Part shown: positions 1 through 8,392 of the stretch, one piece after another | Layout of the letters: each line of letters opens with the position of its first letter | Position numbering within the stretch: position 1 is the stretch's first letter | Origin: UBA9620 sp965220695 | GTDB lineage: Bacteria; Acidobacteriota; Vicinamibacteria; Vicinamibacterales; UBA8438 | DNA length: 64,000 nt | Direction: 5' to 3' | NCBI GenBank assembly: GCA_965220695.1 | Contig: OZ244838.1 | Location: 3,038,001-3,102,000 of the forward strand | The notes under the pieces: generated by a model | The model's input: only the letters and a program-made list of their open reading frames with translations | Database searches by the model: none | What the model was told of the DNA's origin: nothing | Position numbers and translations under genes: made by a program

Positions 1-2686
1 CGGGGCCGCCGAAGCGAGGAAACCCGCCGGCGGCGATGGTCCTGCCGGCGGCGCCCCCGACGTTGAAGTGACTTGCGCCGGCCCCCGGCCCGCGCGCCAC
101 GCCAATGGCCGCGCGTAGCGCCAGCACGGGCGCCGCGAAGCGCCGACCCGGAAGCGGCAGATACGCCGCGGCGCGGCCGATGACATCAGTGCTGGACCGG
201 TCGTCCGGAGACCGGCCGGCGGCAGCGCTTGCGGGGTGCAGGTCATCGCGCAATCGCGCGCGCACGAACAACGACGCCCCGCGTGCGTTTCCCATCTGGA
301 AGTCGTGCGTTCTGGCGGTAGACACGCTCAGGGCGAGCGCCAGTTCGGTCAGCGTGGTGCCCGGCCGTGCAAGCTGATACCGCCGGGGCGTCTGGAGCGC
401 ATCGTCCAGGAGTTCCCGATCATGGCGCACGACACCGCCGGAGACAGTGAGCGCGAGGGTGCTGCGCATCGTGGGCCGGCGCATCGTGACGGTGGTCGCC
501 AGCCGCCGCTCGCGCTCGAGGACGAACAGGGCTTCGGGCGCGGCATCTGCGCCGTCGGGCGGGCGGCCCAGCGTGACGCCGCCCGCATCCCAGAATTGTG
601 AGAGGTTCAGACCGAGCGTCGGGTTGCCGAGCCGCCGATACTCGTACGACAGGTGGCCTTCGGCCCGTCCGCCGGAGGTGAACACCTGTGCCCCGGCCTC
701 GTAGGCGTGCCGCCCGACCAGGTCCGCCGCCGATGTCCTGGCGCCGATAGCGTAGCCGAGAAGTTCTTTCCGGGGGATGACGCCATCCGCGGTGCGCACC
801 GGCGCGGTCGCCACCGGCTCGCGGATCACCGGCGACCACCACGTCGGCGCCAGCGTCGACCACGGCGAGTAGCCGCGCACCGGTCCCTCCGCTGCCGCTG
901 GCGCCGCCGCGGCGGCGGCCGCGAGCGAGAAGCGCGGGTCGGGGTCCGGGGCGGGCGCGGCACTGTCGGGGAGAAAGCGGATACGTTCCACCTCCCAGCC
1001 GTCGGCGTGGTAGCCGGAGAAATAGAGCCACCGATTGGTGGGATCGACGCTCGGAAACGCCGCGCCGGTGCGCACGTTCGTCAGCAGGATCGGCGGGCCG
1101 GTGATTCCTGTACGGGGATCGACTTCGGCCCCGAGCACGTTCAGGATGCCGGTTCTGTCGGACGCCCAGACCAGATAGCGGCCACCGGCGTCCCAATCGG
1201 GTGCGAGGTCGAGCGCCCGGTCGTGGGTCACCTCGTGCACGAGCCGGCCCGCGGCGTCCAGGATGACGATGTCGTGGCGGCCCGCCGTCCACCGCGTCGC
1301 CGCGATCCACCGCCCGTCGGGCGACACGGCGGGATCGGCCCAATACGTGCCCGGCACAGCCGCCGCGAGCGGCTCGGTCGACCCGTCCCCCAGGTCGACC
1401 TGCACGAGCGCGTTCGTCCCGCCGCCTTCCGCCACGGCGACCGCCCAGGCGCCGGCGGGACCGACCGACGGCGCGGACAGCCTGGCGCCCGTGGTCACCC
1501 GGCGCACCGGTCCGTCCGGCGCCGCGATGTAGAGATCGCTGAAGATGCGGTAGCGATCGGTGAAGTCGCGCTGGGCGAAGACCACCTCGCCTGACGCGCC
1601 GAAATCGAACGTGGTCACATGGTTGATGCGCGTCACGGTCGCGGTATCGCCGCCGTCAGGCCGGGCGGTGACGAGCCGCGGGTCGGAGCGCCCGTCCGAA
1701 CGGACGTAGAGTAGCGCGCGGCCGTCCGGCGACACCTGTGGGTGGAGGCCCACGCGGGAACCGGGCGTCAGCGTCTCCGGCGCGGTGGTCGGACCGTGAG
1801 GCGTGGCACCGCCCGCCTGCGTCTGCGCCGCAGCCCGCGCCGCGTCGGCCCAGGCGGTCCACTCGGTCGACAGCGGCACGCCGAACGCCTGCTCACCGGC
1901 GGCATCGAGGCGATAGGGCGCCCACTGCCCGGCGACCGCCTCGACGAGCGCCGCCACGCGGTCCGGACCATGCCGCTCGACAAGGTAGTCGAGGAAGAGC
2001 GACCCGTACGCGTAGCGGCGGATGCCGCTCGGCCATACCGGCGAATTCCCCCCGGCCTGCCCGATAGTCTCGAAGCGGGCCTCGAGCGCCGCGGTGCGCA
2101 GTATCATCTCGTGGAACGTGCCACGTACCCGTCCGGCGTCAGTCAGCGCCGACTCGTACCAGGTCGCGATGCCCTCGATGACCCACCCGGGTACGGAGTA
2201 CCCTGGAAAGAACGGCCAGCCGGTCCCGACCCGCCCGAACACGCCGCGCGCGACCCTCCCGAGGGGACCGGTCCGGTCCAGGTGGATCACGTGCGCGAGC
2301 TCGTGGATGACGACCAGCTCGATCCAGTCGTCGGTATAGGCCAGGGCAAGGTGGTCGGCGGGCGGGCGGGCGTACACGGTGATCCGGTTCGACGGCCGGA
2401 CCTGGGCCGATCCGTTCGAGACGTCGACGTGGTCGGTCAGAAGGAGATCGATCGGTCCGGCGGGACCCGCGAGGAACTGCGCGGAGAGCGCCCGGTACGC
2501 CTGCTCGGCCAGATCGGCCGTGTGGCGTCCCAGGTCTTCGAGATGCGCGGGGAACGTGACGCGAAAGTGCTCCGTTGCGAGCGTCCGCCAGGCCTCATCC
2601 GGAGGCGCCTGGGCCGCGGCCGGCAGCGCCGCCAGCACAAGAGCCGCCGCCAGGCGGGACACGCGTGACCTGTCCGATGGTGCCAC
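1..2686 (-). CDS. Secreted zinc-peptidase (peptidase MA-like) with TolB-type propeller, C-terminus off the window
   Basis: The frame is open from a GTG at 2686 to the left edge, about 895 codons, so the C-terminus is missing. A signal peptide rich in Ala and Leu ends near AAAQA at residue 26. A gluzincin motif HELAH is at residues 128-132 and a likely third ligand, Glu171, lies in WVIEGIATW. This arrangement is typical of peptidase MA-like proteins. After about residue 250 come PD40/TolB-like blades (SPDGRALLYVRSDG, SPDGRWIAATR). The last 250 residues have alternating polar and hydrophobic strands and may form an outer-membrane barrel; that is inference. A GTG at 2662 would give a shorter signal peptide and is also possible. 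The gene is followed 69 bases upstream by a propeller gene on the same strand. Confidence 0.8.
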   Translation of the reverse strand, partial: MAPSDRSRVSRLAAALVLAALPAAAQAPPDEAWRTLATEHFRVTFPAHLEDLGRHTADLAEQAYRALSAQFLAGPAGPIDLLLTDHVDVSNGSAQVRPSNRITVYARPPADHLALAYTDDWIELVVIHELAHVIHLDRTGPLGRVARGVFGRVGTGWPFFPGYSVPGWVIEGIATWYESALTDAGRVRGTFHEMILRTAALEARFETIGQAGGNSPVWPSGIRRYAYGSLFLDYLVERHGPDRVAALVEAVAGQWAPYRLDAAGEQAFGVPLSTEWTAWADAARAAAQTQAGGATPHGPTTAPETLTPGSRVGLHPQVSPDGRALLYVRSDGRSDPRLVTARPDGGDTATVTRINHVTTFDFGASGEVVFAQRDFTDRYRIFSDLYIAAPDGPVRRVTTGARLSAPSVGPAGAWAVAVAEGGGTNALVQVDLGDGSTEPLAAAVPGTYWADPAVSPDGRWIAATRWTAGRHDIVILDAAGRLVHEVTHDRALDLAPDWDAGGRYLVWASDRTGILNVLGAEVDPRTGITGPPILLTNVRTGAAFPSVDPTNRWLYFSGYHADGWEVERIRFLPDSAAPAPDPDPRFSLAAAAAAAPAAAEGPVRGYSPWSTLAPTWWSPVIREPVATAPVRTADGVIPRKELLGYAIGARTSAADLVGRHAYEAGAQVFTSGGRAEGHLSYEYRRLGNPTLGLNLSQFWDAGGVTLGRPPDGADAAPEALFVLERERRLATTVTMRRPTMRSTLALTVSGGVVRHDRELLDDALQTPRRYQLARPGTTLTELALALSVSTARTHDFQMGNARGASLFVRARLRDDLHPASAAAGRSPDDRSSTDVIGRAAAYLPLPGRRFAAPVLALRAAIGVARGPGAGASHFNVGGAAGRTIAAGGFPRFGGP

Positions 2687-2704
2687 TCGAACCGCCTTGC
2701 CGCT

Positions 2705-2749
2705 GCATCGCTACCGGCGGCCTCGGCCGCATCGCTACCGGCGGCCTCG
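2705..2749. repeat. Two direct 21-bp copies between genes
   Basis: A 21-bp block centred on ATCGCTACCGGCGGCCTC occurs at 2705-2725 and again at 2729-2749, separated by three bases. It lies between the propeller gene stop and the peptidase start. No function is apparent. Confidence 0.7.
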
Positions 2750-2755
2750 AGCGAC

Positions 2756-4087
2756 TCAGCCGCCGACCGCGATCAGCGCCTCGTCGGTGCGGATGAAGAT
2801 CCGGCCGCCCGAGACCGCCGGCGACGACACGATCCGCTCGTCCAAATCGTTGCGCTGCAGAATGTTCAGCTCTCGGCCCGCCTGCAGCACGACGGTCTCG
2901 CCGGTCTCGCTGAAGAGATACACCTTGCCGTCGCCCGCCAGCGGTGACGCCGAGTAGATGCCGCCGACCCGGTCCTGCCAGACGCGGTCTCCGGTGCCGG
3001 CGTCGACCGCGGTCACGATGCCGCTGCCGTTGGCCATGTAGATCAAGCCCTCATAGTAGAGGAGCGAGGACACGTAGGGCGCCCCGGTCGGCACCCGCCA
3101 CGCCACGTGGCTCTCGTCCACGACACCGCGTCCGCCCAGCCGGACCGCCAGGTACGGACCGGCCCGGTACCCGCGGGACGTGTACACCGTGCCGGCGTCA
3201 TCGTAGGTGGCGGTCGCAATCGGGTATTCGTTGTGGCCGTCGGCGTGCCACAGCCATTCGCCGGTCGCCGGATCGTAGCCATCGAGTCCGGCATACGAGT
3301 TCACCACCAGCTCGTTCCCGGCCGGCCCCGAAACCACGACCGGGGTGCTGAACGACCGCAGCGCCGGCCCCCGGTCAGCCCTCCAGCGCTGGTCGCCGGT
3401 CCGGCTGTCGAGCGCGAGCAGATAGGCGCCCGTTTCGTGGTCGCACTGGAGAATGATCAGATCCTGGTAGACCACGGGCGAGCTGGAGTGGCCCCAGACG
3501 ATCTCGTAGGGTCCGTAATCGCGGGCGAGCTGCCGCTGCCACGCCAGCGTGCCATCCATGTCGAGCGCCACGAACTGCCCGGTGGCGAACCAGGCATAGA
3601 CCCGGTCGCCGTCCGTAACGGCGCTCGGACTGGCCATGTTGTGTTTCTGGTGCGCCAGCGGCAACGCGCCGTCGGCTGGAAGCTCGTATTCCCACGCCAG
3701 GCTGCCGTCGTCCCGATCGAAGGCGCTGACGACGAAGACGACCCCGGCCCCGTCACCCTCGACCCGGCGGCCGCCGAGCGGCCGTTCGCCGTCCGACGCG
3801 GCGGGACCCTGCACGAGCGACGGATGCCCCCCCGGTTGCAACGGGCCGCGGCCGACCTGCGAGGTCAGAAAGACCCGCTCGCCGGACACGATCGGAGACG
3901 AGACGCCGAGCCCGCGCAGCGGCGTACGCCACGCCACACCGCTGTCACGGCTCCACACGGTCGGCAGACCGCGCTCGGTCGAGATCCGCCGGCCGTCCGG
4001 CCCCCGCCACTGCGGCCAGTCCTCAGCCTGGACACGGGCGCCGAGGACGGCGAGCCCGATTACGAGTGACCCGGTCAACGTGCGCAT
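2756..4087 (-). CDS. Secreted PQQ-like beta-propeller protein
   Basis: This protein of about 443 residues has a signal peptide (MRTLTGSLVIGLAVLGARVQA) followed by DWPQWRGPDG, the usual opening of PQQ-binding-like propeller proteins found in Acidobacteria and Planctomycetes. Repeated blades carry motifs such as ALDSRTGDQRW, YDPATGEWLW and VDAGTGDRVW. No catalytic role can be assigned; related proteins are often only annotated as BamB-like. The start at 4087 is chosen because GGAGGAG lies eight bases upstream and it places the signal peptide at the N-terminus; an open frame extends to 4174. Confidence 0.85.
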   Translation of the reverse strand: MRTLTGSLVIGLAVLGARVQAEDWPQWRGPDGRRISTERGLPTVWSRDSGVAWRTPLRGLGVSSPIVSGERVFLTSQVGRGPLQPGGHPSLVQGPAASDGERPLGGRRVEGDGAGVVFVVSAFDRDDGSLAWEYELPADGALPLAHQKHNMASPSAVTDGDRVYAWFATGQFVALDMDGTLAWQRQLARDYGPYEIVWGHSSSPVVYQDLIILQCDHETGAYLLALDSRTGDQRWRADRGPALRSFSTPVVVSGPAGNELVVNSYAGLDGYDPATGEWLWHADGHNEYPIATATYDDAGTVYTSRGYRAGPYLAVRLGGRGVVDESHVAWRVPTGAPYVSSLLYYEGLIYMANGSGIVTAVDAGTGDRVWQDRVGGIYSASPLAGDGKVYLFSETGETVVLQAGRELNILQRNDLDERIVSSPAVSGGRIFIRTDEALIAVGG

Positions 4088-4181
4088 CGCGACATCTCCT
4101 CCCCGGCTCGCCGCATGACGCCGGATACCGCCCATTCTGAGGCACACGGCGGATGGATGTAAATCTCCGCTCACGGCGTGC

Positions 4182-4187
4182 TACAGT
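4182..4187 (+). promoter_or_regulatory. Candidate -10 box for a leaderless lactate permease mRNA
   Basis: TACAGT lies eight bases before the ATG at 4196 and there is no purine-rich ribosome binding site between them. This is one of seven such arrangements in the window. Confidence 0.4.
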
Positions 4188-4195
4188 CTCGCGAC

Positions 4196-5827
4196 ATGTG
4201 GGAACAAGATTACGTCCCGGTCGCAGGCAGTCTCGGCTACTCGACGCTTGTCGCGGCGGTACCGCTGGTCATCCTGTTCTACATGCTCGGGGTGAAACGT
4301 AAGCCGAGCTGGATCGCGGGGCTCAGCGCGCTCGGCGTGGCGCTGGTGCTCGCGGTCGGGGTGTACGGCATTCCTGCGCCACAGGCCGGCGCATCCATCG
4401 TCTATGGCGCCGCCTTCGGACTGTTCCCCATCGGCTGGATCGTCATCGCGTCGCTGATCCTGTATCGGGTGACGGTCGACACGGGCAAGTTCGAGATCAT
4501 CAAGGACTCGATCGGCTCGCTCAGCGACGACCGCCGCCTGCAGGCGGTGCTGATCGGATTCGCGTTCGGCGCCTTCATCGAGGGTGCGGCCGGATTCGGC
4601 ACGCCGGTTGCGGTCGCCGCGGCGATGCTGACCGGTCTCGGGTTCTCTCCGTTCTACGCGGCGTTCATCTGTCTGATCGCCAACACCGCCCCCGTGGCGT
4701 TCGGGTCGCTCGGTATTCCGGTGGTCACGCTCGCCGGCATCACCGAACTGCCGATGGATGCCCTGAGCTCCATGACGGGCCGGCTGTGCGCGCTGATCGC
4801 CATCATCATCCCGGCCTACATGGTCATCGTCATGTCCGGATTCAAGCGGGCGTTGGAGGTGCTGCCCCCGATCGCCGCCTGCTCGCTGACCTTCGCCGGC
4901 GTGCTGCTGTTCGTCACGAACACCATCGGACCTGAAGTGGCCGTCATCCTGGCCTCCATCGCCGCCCTGGTGGCGATGGTGCTGACGATGAAACTCTGGC
5001 GCCCGGCGCAGGTCTTCCGGCTCGAAGACGATGTCGAGGTGACCAGCGCGCACCGTACGCATACCACCCGGGAGCTGTTGTCGGCGTGGAGCCCCTACAT
5101 CCTGCTCGTGGTCTTCGTGCTGCTGTGGCGGTACCGGCCGATCCAGGCAGCGCTGAACACGGTCAGCGTGTCGATTGACGTACCCGGGCTCCACAACCTG
5201 ATCACCCGCGTGCCGCCATTGACCCCCGAGCCGTCGCCCTACGGTGCGGTCTACAACTTCCAGTGGCTCTCGGCAGCCGGCACCTCCTGCTTTCTGTCGG
5301 CGTTCGCGGCGTCGCTGCTGCTGGGACTGTCCCCCGCCAGGTTCATTGGTATCGTGCGGGCGGTCTTGAAGCAGTTGTCGCTGCCGCTGCTGACGATCGC
5401 CTCGGTGCTGGCGGTGGCATTCCTGATGAACTACTCCGGGATGACCTCGACGCTGGGACTCGCCTTCGCCGCGACCGGGGTGCTCTTTCCCTTCTTCAGC
5501 GCAATGCTGGGCTGGACCGGTGTCTTCCTGACAGGCAGCGACACATCGTCGAACGCACTGTTCGGCACACTGCAGGTGGTCACCGCCAACGCGCTCGGCT
5601 TGAATCCGATCCTGACCGCCTCGACGAACGCCGCCACCGGCGTGATGGGCAAGATGATCTCGCTGCAGAGCATCGCCGTCGCGGTGGCGGCCACCGGCAT
5701 GGCGTCCTCGCAGGAGGGCCGCCTTTTCCGGATCACGCTCAAGCACAGCATCATCCTGGCCCTATTCATGGCGCTGGTGACCATGGTCTTCGCCTACGTG
5801 CTGCCGCAGTTCGTGCCGCAGGTGTAA
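4196..5827 (+). CDS. lctP: L-lactate permease family transporter
   Basis: A 543-residue integral membrane protein with about twelve to fourteen hydrophobic segments. It begins MWEQDYVP, like known LctP/LldP permeases. It contains the family's glycine-rich stretch FIEGAAGFGTPVAVAAA near residues 125-140 and the C-terminal motif TGSDTSSNALFG. The expected role is uptake of L-lactate or glycolate across the inner membrane with protons. The start at 4196 is preferred over 4178 because of the family N-terminus and the -10-like hexamer just upstream. It stands alone, divergent from the propeller gene, and is followed by a strong hairpin. Confidence 0.92.
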   Translation: MWEQDYVPVAGSLGYSTLVAAVPLVILFYMLGVKRKPSWIAGLSALGVALVLAVGVYGIPAPQAGASIVYGAAFGLFPIGWIVIASLILYRVTVDTGKFEIIKDSIGSLSDDRRLQAVLIGFAFGAFIEGAAGFGTPVAVAAAMLTGLGFSPFYAAFICLIANTAPVAFGSLGIPVVTLAGITELPMDALSSMTGRLCALIAIIIPAYMVIVMSGFKRALEVLPPIAACSLTFAGVLLFVTNTIGPEVAVILASIAALVAMVLTMKLWRPAQVFRLEDDVEVTSAHRTHTTRELLSAWSPYILLVVFVLLWRYRPIQAALNTVSVSIDVPGLHNLITRVPPLTPEPSPYGAVYNFQWLSAAGTSCFLSAFAASLLLGLSPARFIGIVRAVLKQLSLPLLTIASVLAVAFLMNYSGMTSTLGLAFAATGVLFPFFSAMLGWTGVFLTGSDTSSNALFGTLQVVTANALGLNPILTASTNAATGVMGKMISLQSIAVAVAATGMASSQEGRLFRITLKHSIILALFMALVTMVFAYVLPQFVPQV

Positions 5828-5854
5828 CGGCCCGCGCCGCCGTCGTGAACGCCG

Positions 5855-5898
5855 GCACACTGACTGCCGGCACCCGGACGTGCCGGCAGTCAGTGTGC
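5855..5898 (+). terminator. Perfect 19-bp stem-loop after lactate permease
   Basis: Arms at 5855-5873 and 5880-5898 are perfectly complementary, with a six-base loop. It starts 27 bases after the permease stop. No U-run follows, so it may be a terminator without a U tract or an mRNA 3' end stabiliser. Confidence 0.65.
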
Positions 5899-6196
5899 AT
5901 GTGCTCCTCCTCCGGACGGTCCACCCGCGACGGCGGCGACGTCCCCTCGATCGGTACTACTCGCGAGCTGTCGATTCCTTCACTCGCCTCGCGGTCTGCA
6001 CTCGTGCTACGATCGGTGCCGAATCGCGAGCAGGTTATCCTCCACCCGGAAGCCCCGCTCAGAGTAGCGGGCCTTGCCCGGCGACCGCCAGGCCTCCCTC
6101 CTCCCGGATTCTTTCGATGCACGCCCTCCATGCTGGCGGGCGATAACCACTGGGGTTCCGCGCCGGGTGAGCGCGGGCCCAGGAGTACCGATACAG
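5899..6196. other. Gene-free stretch upstream of the DEAD-box helicase
   Basis: Nearly 300 bases between the hairpin and the helicase start contain no convincing coding frame on either strand. An AGGAG ribosome binding site is at 6181-6185. The stretch is long enough for a 5' leader, as is common for cold-induced helicases, but I see no defined RNA structure. Confidence 0.4.
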
Positions 6197-7489
6197 ATGA
6201 CGTTTGCCGAACTGGGCCTGCGCCCGGAACTCGTTCGCGCCGTTGGCGGCGCGGGCTACACCACGCCCACCCCGATACAGGAACGCGGCATCCCGCTCGC
6301 GCTGGAGGGGCGGGACCTCATTGCCTGCGCCCAGACCGGCACCGGCAAGACCGCCGCGTTTCTCCTCCCGATCCTGCACAGGCTCGCCGGCGGCCCACCG
6401 TCACGGCGCCCGCGCGCGCTCGTCGTCACACCGACACGTGAACTAGCGGCGCAGATCGGCGAGATGGCCACACAATACGGAACGCACCTGCGTCTGCGCA
6501 GCTCCGTCATCTTCGGCGGCGTCGGCATGGAGCCGCAGACACGCCGGCTGCGAGGCGGGCTTGACCTCCTGGTCGCGACGCCGGGCCGGCTGCTCGACCA
6601 TTTGCGCCGCGGACAGGCACAGCTCGGTCAGGTGGAGATCGTCGTGCTCGACGAAGCGGACCGCATGCTCGACATGGGCTTCCTGCCCGATGTGCGACGG
6701 ATCCTCGCCGCGCTCCCCGCGCAACGCCAGAACCTGTTCTACTCGGCCACGATGCCGGACGAGATCGAAGATCTGATCCGGCGCACGACGAACAATCCCG
6801 CCCTGCTGGAGGTCACCCGCCGGGCGACGCCGGTCGGCGCGGTCAGCCAGATCGTCCATCCCGTGGCGATGACCAGCAAGAACGACCTCCTCACGTCGCT
6901 GCTCCGAAAGCCGGAAATGGGACAGACGCTGGTCTTCACCCGCACCAAGGCACGGGCCAACCAGTTGGCGAAGCGTCTCGACAAATCGGGACGGCGGGTC
7001 GCGGCCATTCACGGAAACAAGAGTCAGAACGCTCGCACACGCGCGCTGGCCAGCTTCCGTACCGGGCGCATCGACACGCTCGTCGCCACCGATATCGCGG
7101 CGCGCGGGATCGATGTCGACGGTATCAGCCACGTGGTGAACTTCGACCTGCCGACCGTGCCGGAAGACTATGTACACCGCATCGGGCGAACCGCCCGGGC
7201 CGGGGCGAGCGGCCACGCGATCTCGCTGGCGGCCCCCGAGGAACGGTCGCAGCTTGCCGCCATCGAGCGGCTCGTGGGGAAAGCGATTCCGAGGGAGATC
7301 GTGGAGGGGTTCGCACCCGGCAACGCAGCCGCCCACCTGCGCGGGACACCGCGGTCACGGCCCCACGCGTCCCGCCCGTATGGTGGGCACCGCGGCCGGT
7401 CCCCGTCGGCGCCCGGACGCCCGGCCGCACGCGGCGCCCGTGCCGCGGCATCGACCAGCCGGGTGTCACGCTACGGCAGTTCGTCGTAG
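6197..7489 (+). CDS. rhlE: DEAD-box RNA helicase, RhlE type
   Basis: A 430-residue ATP-dependent RNA helicase. The motifs are in order: Q motif (TPTPIQ), Walker A AQTGTGKTA, PTREL, DEAD in VLDEADRML, SAT in YSATMP, and HRIGRTARAG in the C-terminal RecA domain. It ends in a basic tail rich in Arg, Gly and Pro, as usual for RhlE, which helps ribosome assembly and RNA turnover. The start at 6197 is chosen because AGGAG lies 12 bases upstream and the protein then opens with MTFAELGL; an open frame begins at 6074. Its 3' end overlaps the convergent metallohydrolase gene by 19 bases. Confidence 0.93.
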   Translation: MTFAELGLRPELVRAVGGAGYTTPTPIQERGIPLALEGRDLIACAQTGTGKTAAFLLPILHRLAGGPPSRRPRALVVTPTRELAAQIGEMATQYGTHLRLRSSVIFGGVGMEPQTRRLRGGLDLLVATPGRLLDHLRRGQAQLGQVEIVVLDEADRMLDMGFLPDVRRILAALPAQRQNLFYSATMPDEIEDLIRRTTNNPALLEVTRRATPVGAVSQIVHPVAMTSKNDLLTSLLRKPEMGQTLVFTRTKARANQLAKRLDKSGRRVAAIHGNKSQNARTRALASFRTGRIDTLVATDIAARGIDVDGISHVVNFDLPTVPEDYVHRIGRTARAGASGHAISLAAPEERSQLAAIERLVGKAIPREIVEGFAPGNAAAHLRGTPRSRPHASRPYGGHRGRSPSAPGRPAARGARAAASTSRVSRYGSSS

Positions 7490-8373
7490 ATCACGCGGAC
7501 GGCGGCCTCGACGCGTGTCGAGTCGTAGTCCAGGTAGCGCGCGGACAGGTCGACGGCGGCGGCGGCCTGGTCGGCGCTCTGTCCCCGGCGTTTGGCGTCG
7601 CGCACCGCCGCCGCCAGATCGGCCGTGAAGCGCTGAAACTCCTGGAAACTGTCCCAGGTGGTGACCGGGATGTGCCCCGGCACCACGGTGTCGACCCCCT
7701 CGATTCCGGCAATGACCCGGGCCAGCGTCTCGGGCAGCGCGACGCCGCTGCCGCCGTTGTTGGTGTCGAGGAACGGCGCGTCCCGCCAGGGAAACATGTC
7801 GCCGGTCTGCAGGACCCCCAGCGCCGGGTAGACGATGAACGTGTCGCCGTCGGTGTGCCCGGCCCCGAAGTAGTACAGGTCCACCTGGTCAGCCCCGGCA
7901 CCGAGCGTCAGACGGTCCGTAAAGGTCTGGTTCGGCAGGTACGCGGCCTTCTCGCCCTGGAAGTTGGGCATCCGTTGCATATTGGTGCTGGTGTTCTCAT
8001 GGGCGACGATATCGACCGTGTCGGGAAAGAACTCGTTGCTGCCGACATGGTCGCCGTGCGTATGGGTATTGACGATGGTCACCACCGGTTTGTCGGTGAC
8101 GCTGCGGATCCGGTCGAGCAGCACCTGTCCCCATCCCGGGAGCTTCGTGTCGACGACCGCCACGCCGCGTTCCATGACGAAGACGCCGACGTTGCCGCCG
8201 CTGAACAGGTCGCGGTTGACCGGCGTCGTGCCCTTGATGACATAAAGGTTGCCCTTCACCTGCTCGATGGTGGCGCCGTCGACCGCGCCCTGATTCAACT
8301 GCTGCAGCGCACTGACACTCACCGTCAGCATCCCCAGGGCCGCGATGGCGGCCAGCGTGAATCCTCGTCTCAT
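7471..8373 (-). CDS. Secreted metallo-beta-lactamase-fold hydrolase
   Basis: A 300-residue protein with a signal peptide (RRGFTLAAIAALGMLTVSVSA). The zinc-binding signature HTHGDH is in NTHTHGDHVGSNEF, with further ligands likely in GAGHTDGD and PGHIPVT. It belongs to the MBL-fold superfamily; the substrate is unknown. It is the last gene of a likely operon with the TPR-FG-GAP and cytochrome genes (19-base gap). The convergent helicase overlaps its 3' end by 19 bases. Confidence 0.88.
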   Translation of the reverse strand: MRRGFTLAAIAALGMLTVSVSALQQLNQGAVDGATIEQVKGNLYVIKGTTPVNRDLFSGGNVGVFVMERGVAVVDTKLPGWGQVLLDRIRSVTDKPVVTIVNTHTHGDHVGSNEFFPDTVDIVAHENTSTNMQRMPNFQGEKAAYLPNQTFTDRLTLGAGADQVDLYYFGAGHTDGDTFIVYPALGVLQTGDMFPWRDAPFLDTNNGGSGVALPETLARVIAGIEGVDTVVPGHIPVTTWDSFQEFQRFTADLAAAVRDAKRRGQSADQAAAAVDLSARYLDYDSTRVEAAVRVIYDELP

Positions 8374-8392
8374 CCCAACCTCCGGTCAGCGG

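Noticed and set aside
420..1343. 307-codon minus-strand frame at the left end
   Set aside because: Its translation is Arg/Gly-rich without motifs. The other minus frame is open from 2686 and carries the peptidase and propeller motifs.
4181..5746. 521-codon antisense frame opposite the lactate permease
   Set aside because: The composition is His/Arg/Gln/Gly-rich as expected for the reverse of a membrane protein gene; no family features.
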